This document shows positions 44,978 to 52,986 of a stretch of 64,000 nt of DNA, in pieces. Each line of letters starts with the position of its first letter. Position 1 is the first letter of the stretch. The position numbers were made by a program, and so were the translations under genes. The notes beneath the pieces are model-generated. The model searched no databases. It worked only from the letters and a program-made list of their open reading frames with translations, and had not been told where the DNA came from. Origin of the DNA: CAVYXK01 sp963708245 (GTDB taxonomy: Bacteria > Pseudomonadota > Alphaproteobacteria > Acetobacterales > Acetobacteraceae); NCBI GenBank assembly GCA_963708245.1, contig OY970201.1:4030001-4094000 (forward strand), in the 5' to 3' direction.

Positions 44978-46279
44978 TCATCTACTCCGGGCCGCCGCCT
45001 CGGCGATGCTGACCCGTGACGCCGGCAGCTCCAGCCGCCGCTCGGGATGGACGAACACCCACAGCACCGCGCCGCACAGTCCGGCCAGTGCAATCCCGAG
45101 CAACGCACCGGACCAGCCGCCGGTCCACTTCACCAACAGCGCGATCACCACCGGCCCGACGAACCCCGACGCATTGCCGAGGAAATTCGTCCATCCTGTC
45201 ACCACGCCGGTAGCCGCCCCACCGAGATCCTGGCACGCCGACCAGATCGAGACCTGGGTGAGACCGATGGCGCCCAGCGAAACGCAGAGCAGCGCCATCA
45301 TCAGCGGAATGTTCGTGCTCTCGGCTCCCAGGATCAGCCCTGCGGCGCTGATCACGAACCCGGCAATCGCCGCCGGGACCCGCGCCCACCACACCGACCC
45401 GCTGGACCGCAACACTCGATCGGCCATCCCGCCGGCGATGAACACCATGCAGAACAACGCGACCCAAGGCAGCGAGACGTAGATGCCCATCGATTTCAGC
45501 GAGAAATGGCGCGCCTGCACCAGATAGGTCGGCAGCCAAGCGGTATAAAAGCTCTGGATCAGGATCAGGAAGAAATACTGCAGCCCGATGGCCCAGAACT
45601 GAACGGAGCGGAACAGCATCGGCAACGCGCCGCGCGGTGTGGCAGGCGCCTCCGGCTCGCGTTCGGCGGCGATCAGCGCGGCCTCCTCGCGCGACACCAG
45701 CTTGTGCTCGGCCGGATTATCGCGGAACGCGAACCACCAGGCGAAGCCCAGCAGTATGCCCAGCACGCCGAATCCATAGAACACGAAACGCCAACCGAAA
45801 CTCAGCATCACCGCCGTGGTGATCGGCGCGGCGATAATCGGCCCGAGATACAGCCCGCCCAGCAGCACCGAATTCCCCTTGGCTCGCTCGCGCTTCGGGA
45901 ACCAACGCCGCAGCGCCAGCACCGAGGCCGGCCAATCGGCCGACTGCCCAACGCCCAAGGCGGCGCGGATGGCAACGAACGAGCCCAGGCTGAAGCTCGC
46001 CGGTGTCAGCGCCGTCAGCAACGACCACAGCAGATTCGCCCAATATAGCGCCCGCCGCGGCCCGATCTTCTCGGCGAGCCAGCCTGCCGGCACCTGCAGG
46101 AACGCATAGGTCCAGGAGAAACTGGTCAGGATCAGCGACATCTCTACCAGGGAGAAGCCGTATTCCTTCTGGATCACCGGCGCCGCCACGACGATCGCGG
46201 TGCGATCGAGCGACATCACGAAGGTGATCGGCCCGATCAGCAGCCACACCATCCACCAACGGAACCGGCCAACTCTCAT
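44978..46279 (-). CDS. MFS transporter, anion:cation symporter (ACS) type
   Basis: A 433-residue transporter with 12 helices. SLDRTAIVVAAPVIQKEYGF and SWTYAFLQVPAGWLAEKIGP in helices 1-2 and GVGQSADWPASVLALRRWFP are typical of the ACS family, which imports hexuronates, glucarate and similar organic acids. With the enolase-like and RraA-like enzymes it makes a plausible uptake and breakdown set. ATG 46279; intact. Confidence 0.88.
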   Translation of the reverse strand: MRVGRFRWWMVWLLIGPITFVMSLDRTAIVVAAPVIQKEYGFSLVEMSLILTSFSWTYAFLQVPAGWLAEKIGPRRALYWANLLWSLLTALTPASFSLGSFVAIRAALGVGQSADWPASVLALRRWFPKRERAKGNSVLLGGLYLGPIIAAPITTAVMLSFGWRFVFYGFGVLGILLGFAWWFAFRDNPAEHKLVSREEAALIAAEREPEAPATPRGALPMLFRSVQFWAIGLQYFFLILIQSFYTAWLPTYLVQARHFSLKSMGIYVSLPWVALFCMVFIAGGMADRVLRSSGSVWWARVPAAIAGFVISAAGLILGAESTNIPLMMALLCVSLGAIGLTQVSIWSACQDLGGAATGVVTGWTNFLGNASGFVGPVVIALLVKWTGGWSGALLGIALAGLCGAVLWVFVHPERRLELPASRVSIAEAAARSR

Positions 46280-46463
46280 CGCTTCATTCCCCGCTCTCCT
46301 TCAGCATCACGATCCCCGCGCGCAGCCGGAGCATGATGAACAGCGCCATCAACCGCAACAACACGCCTGCCCGGCCAGTTCGGCCCGCCGCTTGGTCTTT
46401 TTGCTCCTCCCGGCTAGGCTCCGGAGCAAGTTCTTTCCCCAACGTCGAGGAACGGAGCACGCC

Positions 46464-47175
46464 ATGAACGCCGCTGACATCAAGGCCGCCCGCGCCGCTG
46501 CCGTCGCCGCCACCATCGACCGTATTCGCGGCATCGAACGCACCCACGGGGTGAGCCGCGCTATGCTCGACGCCGTGAAGACCGAGATGATGCAACTCGC
46601 TGCGCAGGAGCACCTCTTTCCCAGCGCCGAATTCCCTCCCCCGCCCGCCGGTCAGACCGGAGCCAATCGCTACCTTCTGCAGGAAGATCCCGACAACCGG
46701 TTCGCGCTCTATTTGAACGCGCTCAACCCCGGCAACGAGACCAAGCCGCACGACCACACCACCTGGGCCGTTGTGGTCGCGGTCGAAGGGCAGGAGCTGA
46801 ACAAAGTCTATCGCCGCACCGACGACGGCCGCGACCCCGCGCATTGCGAGCTTTGCATCGATCACGAGGTGATGGTCGAACCCGGCCGCGGGATCACGCT
46901 GATGCCGGACGACATCCACTCGATCCACACCACCGGCAAAGTGCCCACGCGGCATCTCCATATGTATGGGATGGCGCTGGAGAAGCTAGTGTTGCGATCC
47001 TATCGCTTCGATCCCCGGCCTCCATCTGGTTCGCGGCCGATCCCGCCATCCCGGTCGGGATCGAAGTGTCAGAGTCAGAACACTAGACGACCGCCGGGCC
47101 TTCGACATGAGTACCGGCGAGGTTCTGCCGTACAACAAGAACTTCATGGCGCCGACCGCGACAGCGCGCGCATAG
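46464..47175 (+). pseudogene. Cupin thiol-dioxygenase-like protein with shifted C-terminus
   Basis: From ATG 46464 about 190 residues read well: a helical start, YLLQEDPDNRFALYLNALNP, then KPHDHTTWAVVVAVEGQELN with the HxH metal ligands and DIHSIHTTGKVPTRHLHMYG with the third His, as in cysteine/3-mercaptopropionate dioxygenases. After LEKLVLRSYRFD the frame becomes arginine- and serine-rich, while FDMSTGEVLPYNKNFMAPTA, clearly coding, is in another frame ending at 47173-47175. I infer one or two indels between 47000 and 47083. As written the frame would run on to 47186. The metal site is intact, so activity may persist. It sits 7 bp before the rhodanese gene. Confidence 0.65.
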
Positions 47176-47182
47176 TGCGCAG

Positions 47183-48775
47183 ATGAAGCGGATCAACGCC
47201 CGAACCCTCTATGCCTGGCTGACCGACGGCCAGGAGATCGCCCTGCTGGACGCCAGAGAAGAGGGCGAATTCGGCACCTCTCATCTGTTCTGGGCGGCGC
47301 CGTGTCCTCTCTCGAAGCGCGAGATCCGGGCCCGCGCCTTGCTACCGCGTAAGAGCGCCCGCATCGTTTGCGTGGATGACGGCCGCGGCCTTGCCGAGCG
47401 CCTGGCCGACTGGCTCGAGCGCGACGCCTGCACGGACGTCGCTGTGCTGGATGGTGGCGTCGCCGCTTGCCAGGCCGGCGGCCATGTCCTGTTCAGCGGC
47501 GTCAACGTGCCCTCCAAGGCATTCGGCGAATGGGTGGAGCACCACTATGGCACCGAAAGCGTCGATGCCGCCGAGTTGAAATCCTGGCTGGACGCAGGGC
47601 GGGACATGGTTGTGCTGGACAGCCGCACGCATGACGAGTTCGTGCGGATGTCGATCCCGTCCGGCATCAGCGTGCCGGGTGGTGAACTCGTGTATCGGAT
47701 CGGCGACCTCGCCCCAGATCCGAAGACGTGGGTGGTGGTGAACTGCGCCGGGCGGACGCGCAGCATCCTAGGCGCCGAGAGCCTGCGCCGTGCCGGCATC
47801 CCCAACAAGGTCGTGGCGCTGCGCAACGGCACGATGGGCTGGGAGCTGGCGGGCCTGCGTTGCGAGCGCGGCCGCACCGACAGCTTCTCGCCTGGCACGC
47901 CGAAGACCACGGCACTCGCGCTGGATCGCGCCAAGTCCTTCGCGGAAACGTCGGGCGTCGGCGTGATCGGCGCTCTCGACCTTGCCCGCTTCGAAGAGGA
48001 CCCCGACCGCACGCTGTATCTTCTGGATGTGCGCGACCCGGCGGAGTTCCGCGCCGGCCACCGCCCGGGCAGCCGCAGCGCGCCGGGTGGCCAATTGGTG
48101 CAGGCGACCGATCAGTGGATCGGGGTGCGCAATGCGCGGATCGTGCTGCTGGACGATACCGGCGTGCGCGCGCGGATGGCGGCCGGATGGCTGCGCCAGA
48201 TGGGCCATCGCGACGTGTTCCTGGTAGAAGGTGGGTTAGACGAAGTGCGCGGTTCCGGCGTTGCAGTCGCGCCGATCCCGGAACTTTCCTCACCGGTCCC
48301 GAGCATCGACGTGCCGCGACTAACCGAGCTGCTCGATGCCGGCGAGGGCACCGTCGTGGTCGATCTCGGCCGCAGCGTCGATTACCGCGAGGGCCATATT
48401 CCCGGCGCGCACTGGGGCATCCGCACACGACTGGATGTGTTGCGGCCGGTCCTGGCACCGGCGCGGCATGTGATTGCCACGTCGCCGGACGGGATGCTCG
48501 CGCGGCTGGCGGCAGAGGAGATCGTGCCGCTGACCAACGCCGAGGTCGCTGCGCTGGAAGGCGGCACCGCCGCTTGGCACGCCTTTGGTCGCCCGCTGGT
48601 GAAGGACCGGACCAATCCGCCCGACGAAGCGTGCGTCGATTTCTATTTGCGCCCGTATGACCGCAATTCCGGCGTCGAGGAGGCTATGAAGGCTTACTTG
48701 TCGTGGGAGATCGACTTGGTTCACGAGATCGCTCGCGACGGAACCGTGCAATTCGGCGTCGGAGCTGAGGCGTAA
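47183..48775 (+). CDS. Four-domain rhodanese-like sulfurtransferase
   Basis: A 530-residue protein made of four rhodanese modules, each opening with a LLDAREEGEF-like strand-loop. Only the second has the reactive cysteine, Cys188 in the loop NCAGRTRS; the equivalent loops of module 1 (CVDDGRGL), module 3 (LLDDTGVRARM) and module 4 (ATSPDGMLA) lack it. The C-terminus (PYDRNSGVEEAMKAYLSWEI) is an extra helix. Sulfur would be carried on Cys188; the other modules may bind partners. It follows the cupin dioxygenase by 7 bp, so the pair may oxidise a thiol and handle the released sulfur. Intact. Confidence 0.86.
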   Translation: MKRINARTLYAWLTDGQEIALLDAREEGEFGTSHLFWAAPCPLSKREIRARALLPRKSARIVCVDDGRGLAERLADWLERDACTDVAVLDGGVAACQAGGHVLFSGVNVPSKAFGEWVEHHYGTESVDAAELKSWLDAGRDMVVLDSRTHDEFVRMSIPSGISVPGGELVYRIGDLAPDPKTWVVVNCAGRTRSILGAESLRRAGIPNKVVALRNGTMGWELAGLRCERGRTDSFSPGTPKTTALALDRAKSFAETSGVGVIGALDLARFEEDPDRTLYLLDVRDPAEFRAGHRPGSRSAPGGQLVQATDQWIGVRNARIVLLDDTGVRARMAAGWLRQMGHRDVFLVEGGLDEVRGSGVAVAPIPELSSPVPSIDVPRLTELLDAGEGTVVVDLGRSVDYREGHIPGAHWGIRTRLDVLRPVLAPARHVIATSPDGMLARLAAEEIVPLTNAEVAALEGGTAAWHAFGRPLVKDRTNPPDEACVDFYLRPYDRNSGVEEAMKAYLSWEIDLVHEIARDGTVQFGVGAEA

Positions 48776-48779
48776 CGCC

Positions 48780-48838
48780 TGCCTCTGCGTCTCTCGGTTA
48801 GACTTTCTTAAGCTTAACCGCAGAGACGCAGAGGCGCA
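48780..48838. repeat. Long imperfect inverted repeat
   Basis: TGCCTCTGCGTCTCTCGGTT (from 48780) pairs with AACCGCAGAGACGCAGAGGC (from 48816) with single-base bulges, giving about 20 bp of stem and a 14-base loop. It follows the rhodanese stop by 5 bp and probably ends its transcript. Confidence 0.65.
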
Positions 48839-48858
48839 GAGGAATACTGCCCCTGACG

Positions 48859-49582
48859 TTGTTCGTACGCGCCGCCCTGGACCTGCTGCTGCCGCCGCAA
48901 TGCTCCACCTGCGACGAAGCGGTAACGACGCACGGTCTTCTCTGCCCTGCCTGCTTCCGCGGCGTCAGCTTCATCACGGAGCCCTGTTGCCGGCAATGCG
49001 GTGTCCCCGTTCGGCTCGACTGGGCTGGCGGGTCTGTGCCCATCCTGCATCGAAACGCCGCCCGTATTTCGCCGTGCGCGCGCCGCCCTGCGCTATGACG
49101 CGGCGGCGCGACGCCTGATCCTGCCGTTCAAGCACGCCGATCGAGTGGAGTTGTCCGGCGTGCTCGCGGCATATATGGCACGCGCCGGCGCGGAGCTGCT
49201 GGCGAACGCGGACATCCTGGTTCCTGTCCCGCTTCACCGTGCCCGTCTGTTTCGCCGCCGCTATAACCAGGCGGCGTTGCTGGCAAGTGCCCTGGGTCGA
49301 GCCGTAAGCCGGCCCGCGCTGCTCGATGCGCTCCGTCGCGAGCGCGGAACCGCGCCGCTCGGGACCAAGTCGGCTGAGGAACGAGCCGCCGCACTGGCCG
49401 GCGCGATCGACGTGCGACCATCCCGTGCCACGCGGATCGCCGGGCACCGCGTGCTGCTGGTGGACGATGTGATGACATCCGGGTCCACCGCGAATGCTTG
49501 CGCCGCGGTATTGCTGGCGGCTGGGGCGGTTGCCGTCGATGTGCTGGCTGCTGCACGCGTGCCCGACCCGCGGCTTGGATAA
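48859..49582 (+). pseudogene. comF: ComF-type phosphoribosyltransferase with +1 frameshift
   Basis: The N-terminal zinc-finger part (PPQCSTCDEAV, LLCPACFRGVSF, CCRQCGVP) is in one frame from about 48859 (TTG). The rest (LCPSCIETPPVFRRARAALR, LILPFKHADR, PVPLHRARLFRRRYNQAALL and the PRPP loop VLLVDDVMTSGST) is in another frame to 49582. The switch is at GTCCCCGTT near 49005; removing one C restores CGVPFGSTGLAG. ComF helps DNA uptake or recombination. A one-base slip in a C run could be a real mutation or an assembly error. Confidence 0.8.
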
Positions 49583-49625
49583 TCCCCACCACTCCCGCAA
49601 GCGGGAGACGTGGACGCTTTCGCCG

Positions 49626-50924
49626 CTACCCCCGCTGATCCACCACCCGCCTCGCCTTCCCGAGCGACCGCTCAATCGTGCCGGGTGGCTGAATCGCCAC
49701 CCGAGTAGTCAAGCCGATCCGCTCCTTGATCCGTACGGTGATAGCGAATGCCTCAGCCTCCAGCACCGCAGGCTCCAGCGCATGGGGCTGTGCCTCGACC
49801 TCGATCGTGACCTCATCCATCCGACCCTCGCGCGTCAGCACCAGCCGATAGTGACCACTCAGCAACCGGCTTTGCAGCAGCAGGTCCTCGACTTGCGTCG
49901 GGAACAGGTTGACACCCCGAACAATCAGCATGTCGTCCGAGCGGCCGGTGACTTTCTCCATCCGCCGCATGCTCCGCGCAGTGCCGGGCAGCAGACGCGT
50001 CAGGTCCCGCGTGCGATAGCGGATCACCGGCATCGCTTCCTTGGTCAGAGTCGTGAACACCAACTCTCCCAGCTCGCCCTCCGGCAGCACCTCACCGGTT
50101 TCGGGATCTATCATCTCCGGAAAGAAATGGTCCTCCCAGATCGTCGGACCATCCTTGGTTTCGATGCACTCGTTGGCGACACCCGGACCGATCACTTCCG
50201 ACAAACCGTAGATATCGACCGCATCCATCGTGAACCCATTCTCGATCTCGTGCCGCATCGCGTTGGTCCAGGGCTCGGCGCCGAAGATGCCAATCTTCAG
50301 CGATGAGGCACGAGGATCGAGTCCCTGGCGACGGAACTCGTCGAGAATCGCCAGCATGTAGCTCGGCGTAACCGAGATGATGTCGGGCCGGAAATCGGCG
50401 ATAAGCTGCACCTGCCGCTCAGTCATGCCGCCCGAGACCGGCACGACAGTGCAGCCGAGCCGAGCCGCCCCGTCATGTAACCCCAACCCGCCGGTGAACA
50501 GCCCGTAGCCATAAGCGTTGTGCAGGATCATCCCGCGCCGGCCACCGGCTGCGTGGATGGAGCGCGCGACGACGTCGGCCCACGTCTCCAAAACCTTCTG
50601 CGTATAACCGACGACGGTGGGCTTCCCGGTGGTGCCCGACGAGGCGTGGATCCGCGCGATCCGCTCGCGAGGCACGGCGAACATGCCGAATGGATAATTG
50701 GCACGCAGATCGTGCTTGGTGGTGAATGGAAATTTCGCAAGATCGTCGAGCCAATGGAAATCGTCTGGATGCACGCCGGCGGCTGCAAAGGCAGCGCGAT
50801 TGTGCGGCACGTTCGCGTAGGCGTGGCGCAGCGTCGAGGCAAGCCGCTCGCACTGCAGTGCGGTGATCTCGTCGCGCGAGGCTGTTTCGATCGGATCAAG
50901 TCCAACCGACGGCGTTCGGCTCAC
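49626..50924 (-). CDS. paaK: Phenylacetate-CoA ligase
   Basis: A 432-residue adenylate-forming enzyme that activates phenylacetate (or a related aromatic acid) to its CoA thioester. Motifs: HASSGTTGKPTVVGYT (P-loop), IFGAEPWTNAMRHEIE, VDIYGLSEVIGPGVANEC, and the C-terminal GRSDDMLIVRGVNLFPTQVE. GTG 50924 overlaps the paaI stop by four bases. It is the last gene of a leftward CoA operon. Intact and of normal length. Confidence 0.95.
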   Translation of the reverse strand: MSRTPSVGLDPIETASRDEITALQCERLASTLRHAYANVPHNRAAFAAAGVHPDDFHWLDDLAKFPFTTKHDLRANYPFGMFAVPRERIARIHASSGTTGKPTVVGYTQKVLETWADVVARSIHAAGGRRGMILHNAYGYGLFTGGLGLHDGAARLGCTVVPVSGGMTERQVQLIADFRPDIISVTPSYMLAILDEFRRQGLDPRASSLKIGIFGAEPWTNAMRHEIENGFTMDAVDIYGLSEVIGPGVANECIETKDGPTIWEDHFFPEMIDPETGEVLPEGELGELVFTTLTKEAMPVIRYRTRDLTRLLPGTARSMRRMEKVTGRSDDMLIVRGVNLFPTQVEDLLLQSRLLSGHYRLVLTREGRMDEVTIEVEAQPHALEPAVLEAEAFAITVRIKERIGLTTRVAIQPPGTIERSLGKARRVVDQRG

Positions 50925-51363
50925 GACCGGTCTCCGGGCGGGAAGAAAGGACCACCAGCTAATCGGGAATGGCCGCGGAACTCAGCAATTAGGCTGCCGT
51001 CCCCGCCAGTCACCCGCACATCGTAGATGCCGGACCGGCCGCGCGCGTGCGTTCGATCGCTTCGGCGCGCAGCGTCTCGCCGTGCCGGCCGGGGCGCAGG
51101 AAGGTGATCGAGGCGTGCTGGGCCACCGCCCGCTCGCCATGGCTGCTGCAGGCGAAAGCAAAAGCCGAATCGGCCAGCGCAAAAATGAACCCGCCGTGGC
51201 AGATACCGTGACCGTTCACCATCGCCTCGGTGATCGTCATCACCATGACTGCCCGCCCGGGTGCGACATCCTCCAGCCGCATGCCGAGTCCCGCGCTGGC
51301 GCGATCCTCGACCCACATCGCTTCGGCGCAGGCCCGCGCCAGCGCAGCGCCACGGTCTGTCAT
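50921..51363 (-). pseudogene. paaI: PaaI thioesterase with 2-bp frameshift
   Basis: A hotdog-fold thioesterase of phenylacetate degradation. The active region MVNGHGICHGGFIFALADSA is intact, followed by AQHASITFLRPGRHGETLRA. Near 51030 a CGCGCGCGG run shifts the frame; the expected IYDVRVTGGDGSLIAEFRG and C-terminal FPPGDRS are two bases out of phase, to the stop at 50921. Contracting the run by one CG restores the frame. ATG 51363 overlaps the paaG remnant stop. Confidence 0.82.
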
Positions 51364-51806
51364 CGGCCGCCGGTGAAAACGGGTGGGCGCTTGGCCACGA
51401 ATGCCTGCACAAAGGCGGCGCTGCTTGCGGCCAGCACGATGTCGCACGCCAGCGCAATGTTCGCGCCAGCCCCGGCCGCGACGCCGTTGACTGCACACAC
51501 GACCGGCAGAGGCAGCGCACGCAGCCGCCGAACCAGCCGCCGATGATATGCGCCTGCAATTGGCCCGAGGTCCGGCGGCCCCCCCGGTCCTGGCATGATG
51601 GCCGGCCCGAGCTCTTGGCCGGAGCAGAACCCGCGGCCTGCGCCGGTCAGTAGCATCGCCCGGCAGGAGCGGTCCGCGTCGATCGCGTCGAGCGCACCCG
51701 ACAGCGCGTCCAGCACCTCCGCGTTGAGCGCGTTCAGCTTGTCCGGTCGGTTCAGCGTGATCTTGTGCCAACCATCATGGCGGGCGACCAAAACCGGATC
51801 GGTCAT
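51360..51806 (-). pseudogene. paaG: Enoyl-CoA hydratase/isomerase (PaaG-like) with in-frame internal deletion
   Basis: Crotonase-fold enzyme, normally about 260 residues, here 148. The N-terminal half is good: ITLNRPDKLNALNAEVLDAL, AMLLTGAGRGFCSGQELG and VVCAVNGVAAGAGANIALAC. After SSAAFVQAF it jumps directly to VAKRPPVFTGGR, which is the usual extreme C-terminus. About 110 residues, including most of the second active-site region, are missing in frame. It overlaps both neighbours by ATGA, so the operon coupling survived the deletion. Probably inactive. Confidence 0.82.
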
Positions 51807-52264
51807 TGCAGTCTCCTCCAGTCAGATAGCGGAATCATGCCCAGCTCCGGTCGTGGTCGGTCGTGCAGCATAGAGATAAACTCGAGCGAATGGCCGTCCG
51901 GATCGTCGAAATACACGCTGGCGGCGGGCATCCAGCAGAGCACGACCGGTTCCTCGATCGAAGCTCCGCCGCCGGAACGCGGGGAGAGACCGGCTTCGCG
52001 CAGCCGATCGATCGAGGCGATCACCTGCTCGAGCTCGGTTTCAAATGCAATGTGCAGGCGCATGAACAGTGGCGCGGTGCCGGTCGACCATACCCCGAGC
52101 ATCGCCTGTCCCGGAGTGCCGATCCAGAAGAACGCCACGTTGCGTGCCGGGATCACGTGCGCCAGCGGCAGGCCCAGCACGTCGCGATAGAAGCCGATCG
52201 AACGATTTAGGTCACGAACCGTCAGATGCGCCTCGAACAGGCCGCGAATGGGAACCACTGCCAT
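51803..52264 (-). CDS. VOC-family (glyoxalase-like) protein
   Basis: A 153-residue protein with the paired beta-alpha-beta modules of the vicinal-oxygen-chelate fold: FEAHLTVRDLNRSIGFYRDV at the start, LFMRLHIAFETE in the middle and VYFDDPDGHSLEFISML with the C-terminal His and Glu ligands. It could be a dioxygenase, isomerase or lyase. It overlaps paaG by four bases and so belongs to the CoA operon. Intact. Confidence 0.85.
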   Translation of the reverse strand: MAVVPIRGLFEAHLTVRDLNRSIGFYRDVLGLPLAHVIPARNVAFFWIGTPGQAMLGVWSTGTAPLFMRLHIAFETELEQVIASIDRLREAGLSPRSGGGASIEEPVVLCWMPAASVYFDDPDGHSLEFISMLHDRPRPELGMIPLSDWRRLQ

Positions 52265-52330
52265 CCTTGGCTCCTGCCTGATGCCTCGTTGCCGAAAGTC
52301 TGCGCCGGCGCGTGCGGACTCTCAAGGACG

Positions 52331-52981
52331 TCATGTCAGGTCTTCGAGCGGCGATCGGGTCGCGGTCATGCTCGGCCGCCGGCGGATGCGATCCCACCAG
52401 CCGTGAAGATCAGCATGCTCGGCCAGCAGTGCCGCACCTTCAGGTGCCAGCACGAAATAGGCGAACATCGGCGCCGCGTGTAGGTCGGCCAAACTCAGGT
52501 CCGTGCCACATAGGAATGGTCCGTCGCCCATGATATCCTGAAGCGCATTAAGACATTTGCCGGCGACGGGCAGGCCAGCATGGAGCCGTAGTTCGTCCGT
52601 CGGCCGGCCCTGCTGCGGCGCGCGGACGCGTTCGACGAAGACGTCCCAGACGAGCGAGCGATAAGCATAGCTGTCGACAACGCTGATCACCTGGTTCATT
52701 CGGGCACGAAGTTTCGGCTGGGTCGGCTGCATCTTCGGGCCGGGGAACGCTTCGTCCACGTACCGACTGATCGCGCCGGCTTCGTAGAGACGGAACCCCT
52801 CGTGCTTGAACGCCGGGATGCGGCCGAAGGGATGGCGCAGGGCATAGTCTGCCGGCGGTCCGCCGGGAGCGAAGATATCTATCTCCTCCAGACGATAGCG
52901 GACCCGCTTTTCTTCGAGCACAAGCCGCACGATACGCACATAGACGCTGTATGCGGCGCCGAAGACGATCGGCTCATTCAT
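52331..52981 (-). CDS. Glutathione S-transferase family protein
   Basis: A 216-residue GST. Thioredoxin-like N-domain: FGAAYSVYVRIVRLVLEEKR, FGRIPAFKHEGFRLYEAGAI (cis-Pro and the ExxAI glutathione contact) and YVDEAFPG; helical C-domain with FLCGTDLSLADLHAAPMF. ATG 52981 lies 5 bp after the CoA transferase stop. In aromatic pathways such GSTs may act as isomerases or remove halogens. Intact. Confidence 0.87.
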   Translation of the reverse strand: MNEPIVFGAAYSVYVRIVRLVLEEKRVRYRLEEIDIFAPGGPPADYALRHPFGRIPAFKHEGFRLYEAGAISRYVDEAFPGPKMQPTQPKLRARMNQVISVVDSYAYRSLVWDVFVERVRAPQQGRPTDELRLHAGLPVAGKCLNALQDIMGDGPFLCGTDLSLADLHAAPMFAYFVLAPEGAALLAEHADLHGWWDRIRRRPSMTATRSPLEDLT

Positions 52982-52986
52982 GTGGA

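Noticed and set aside
45047..46048. Long plus-strand frame opposite the ACS transporter
   Set aside because: Rich in Arg, Gln and His with no domain; explained by the transporter on the other strand.
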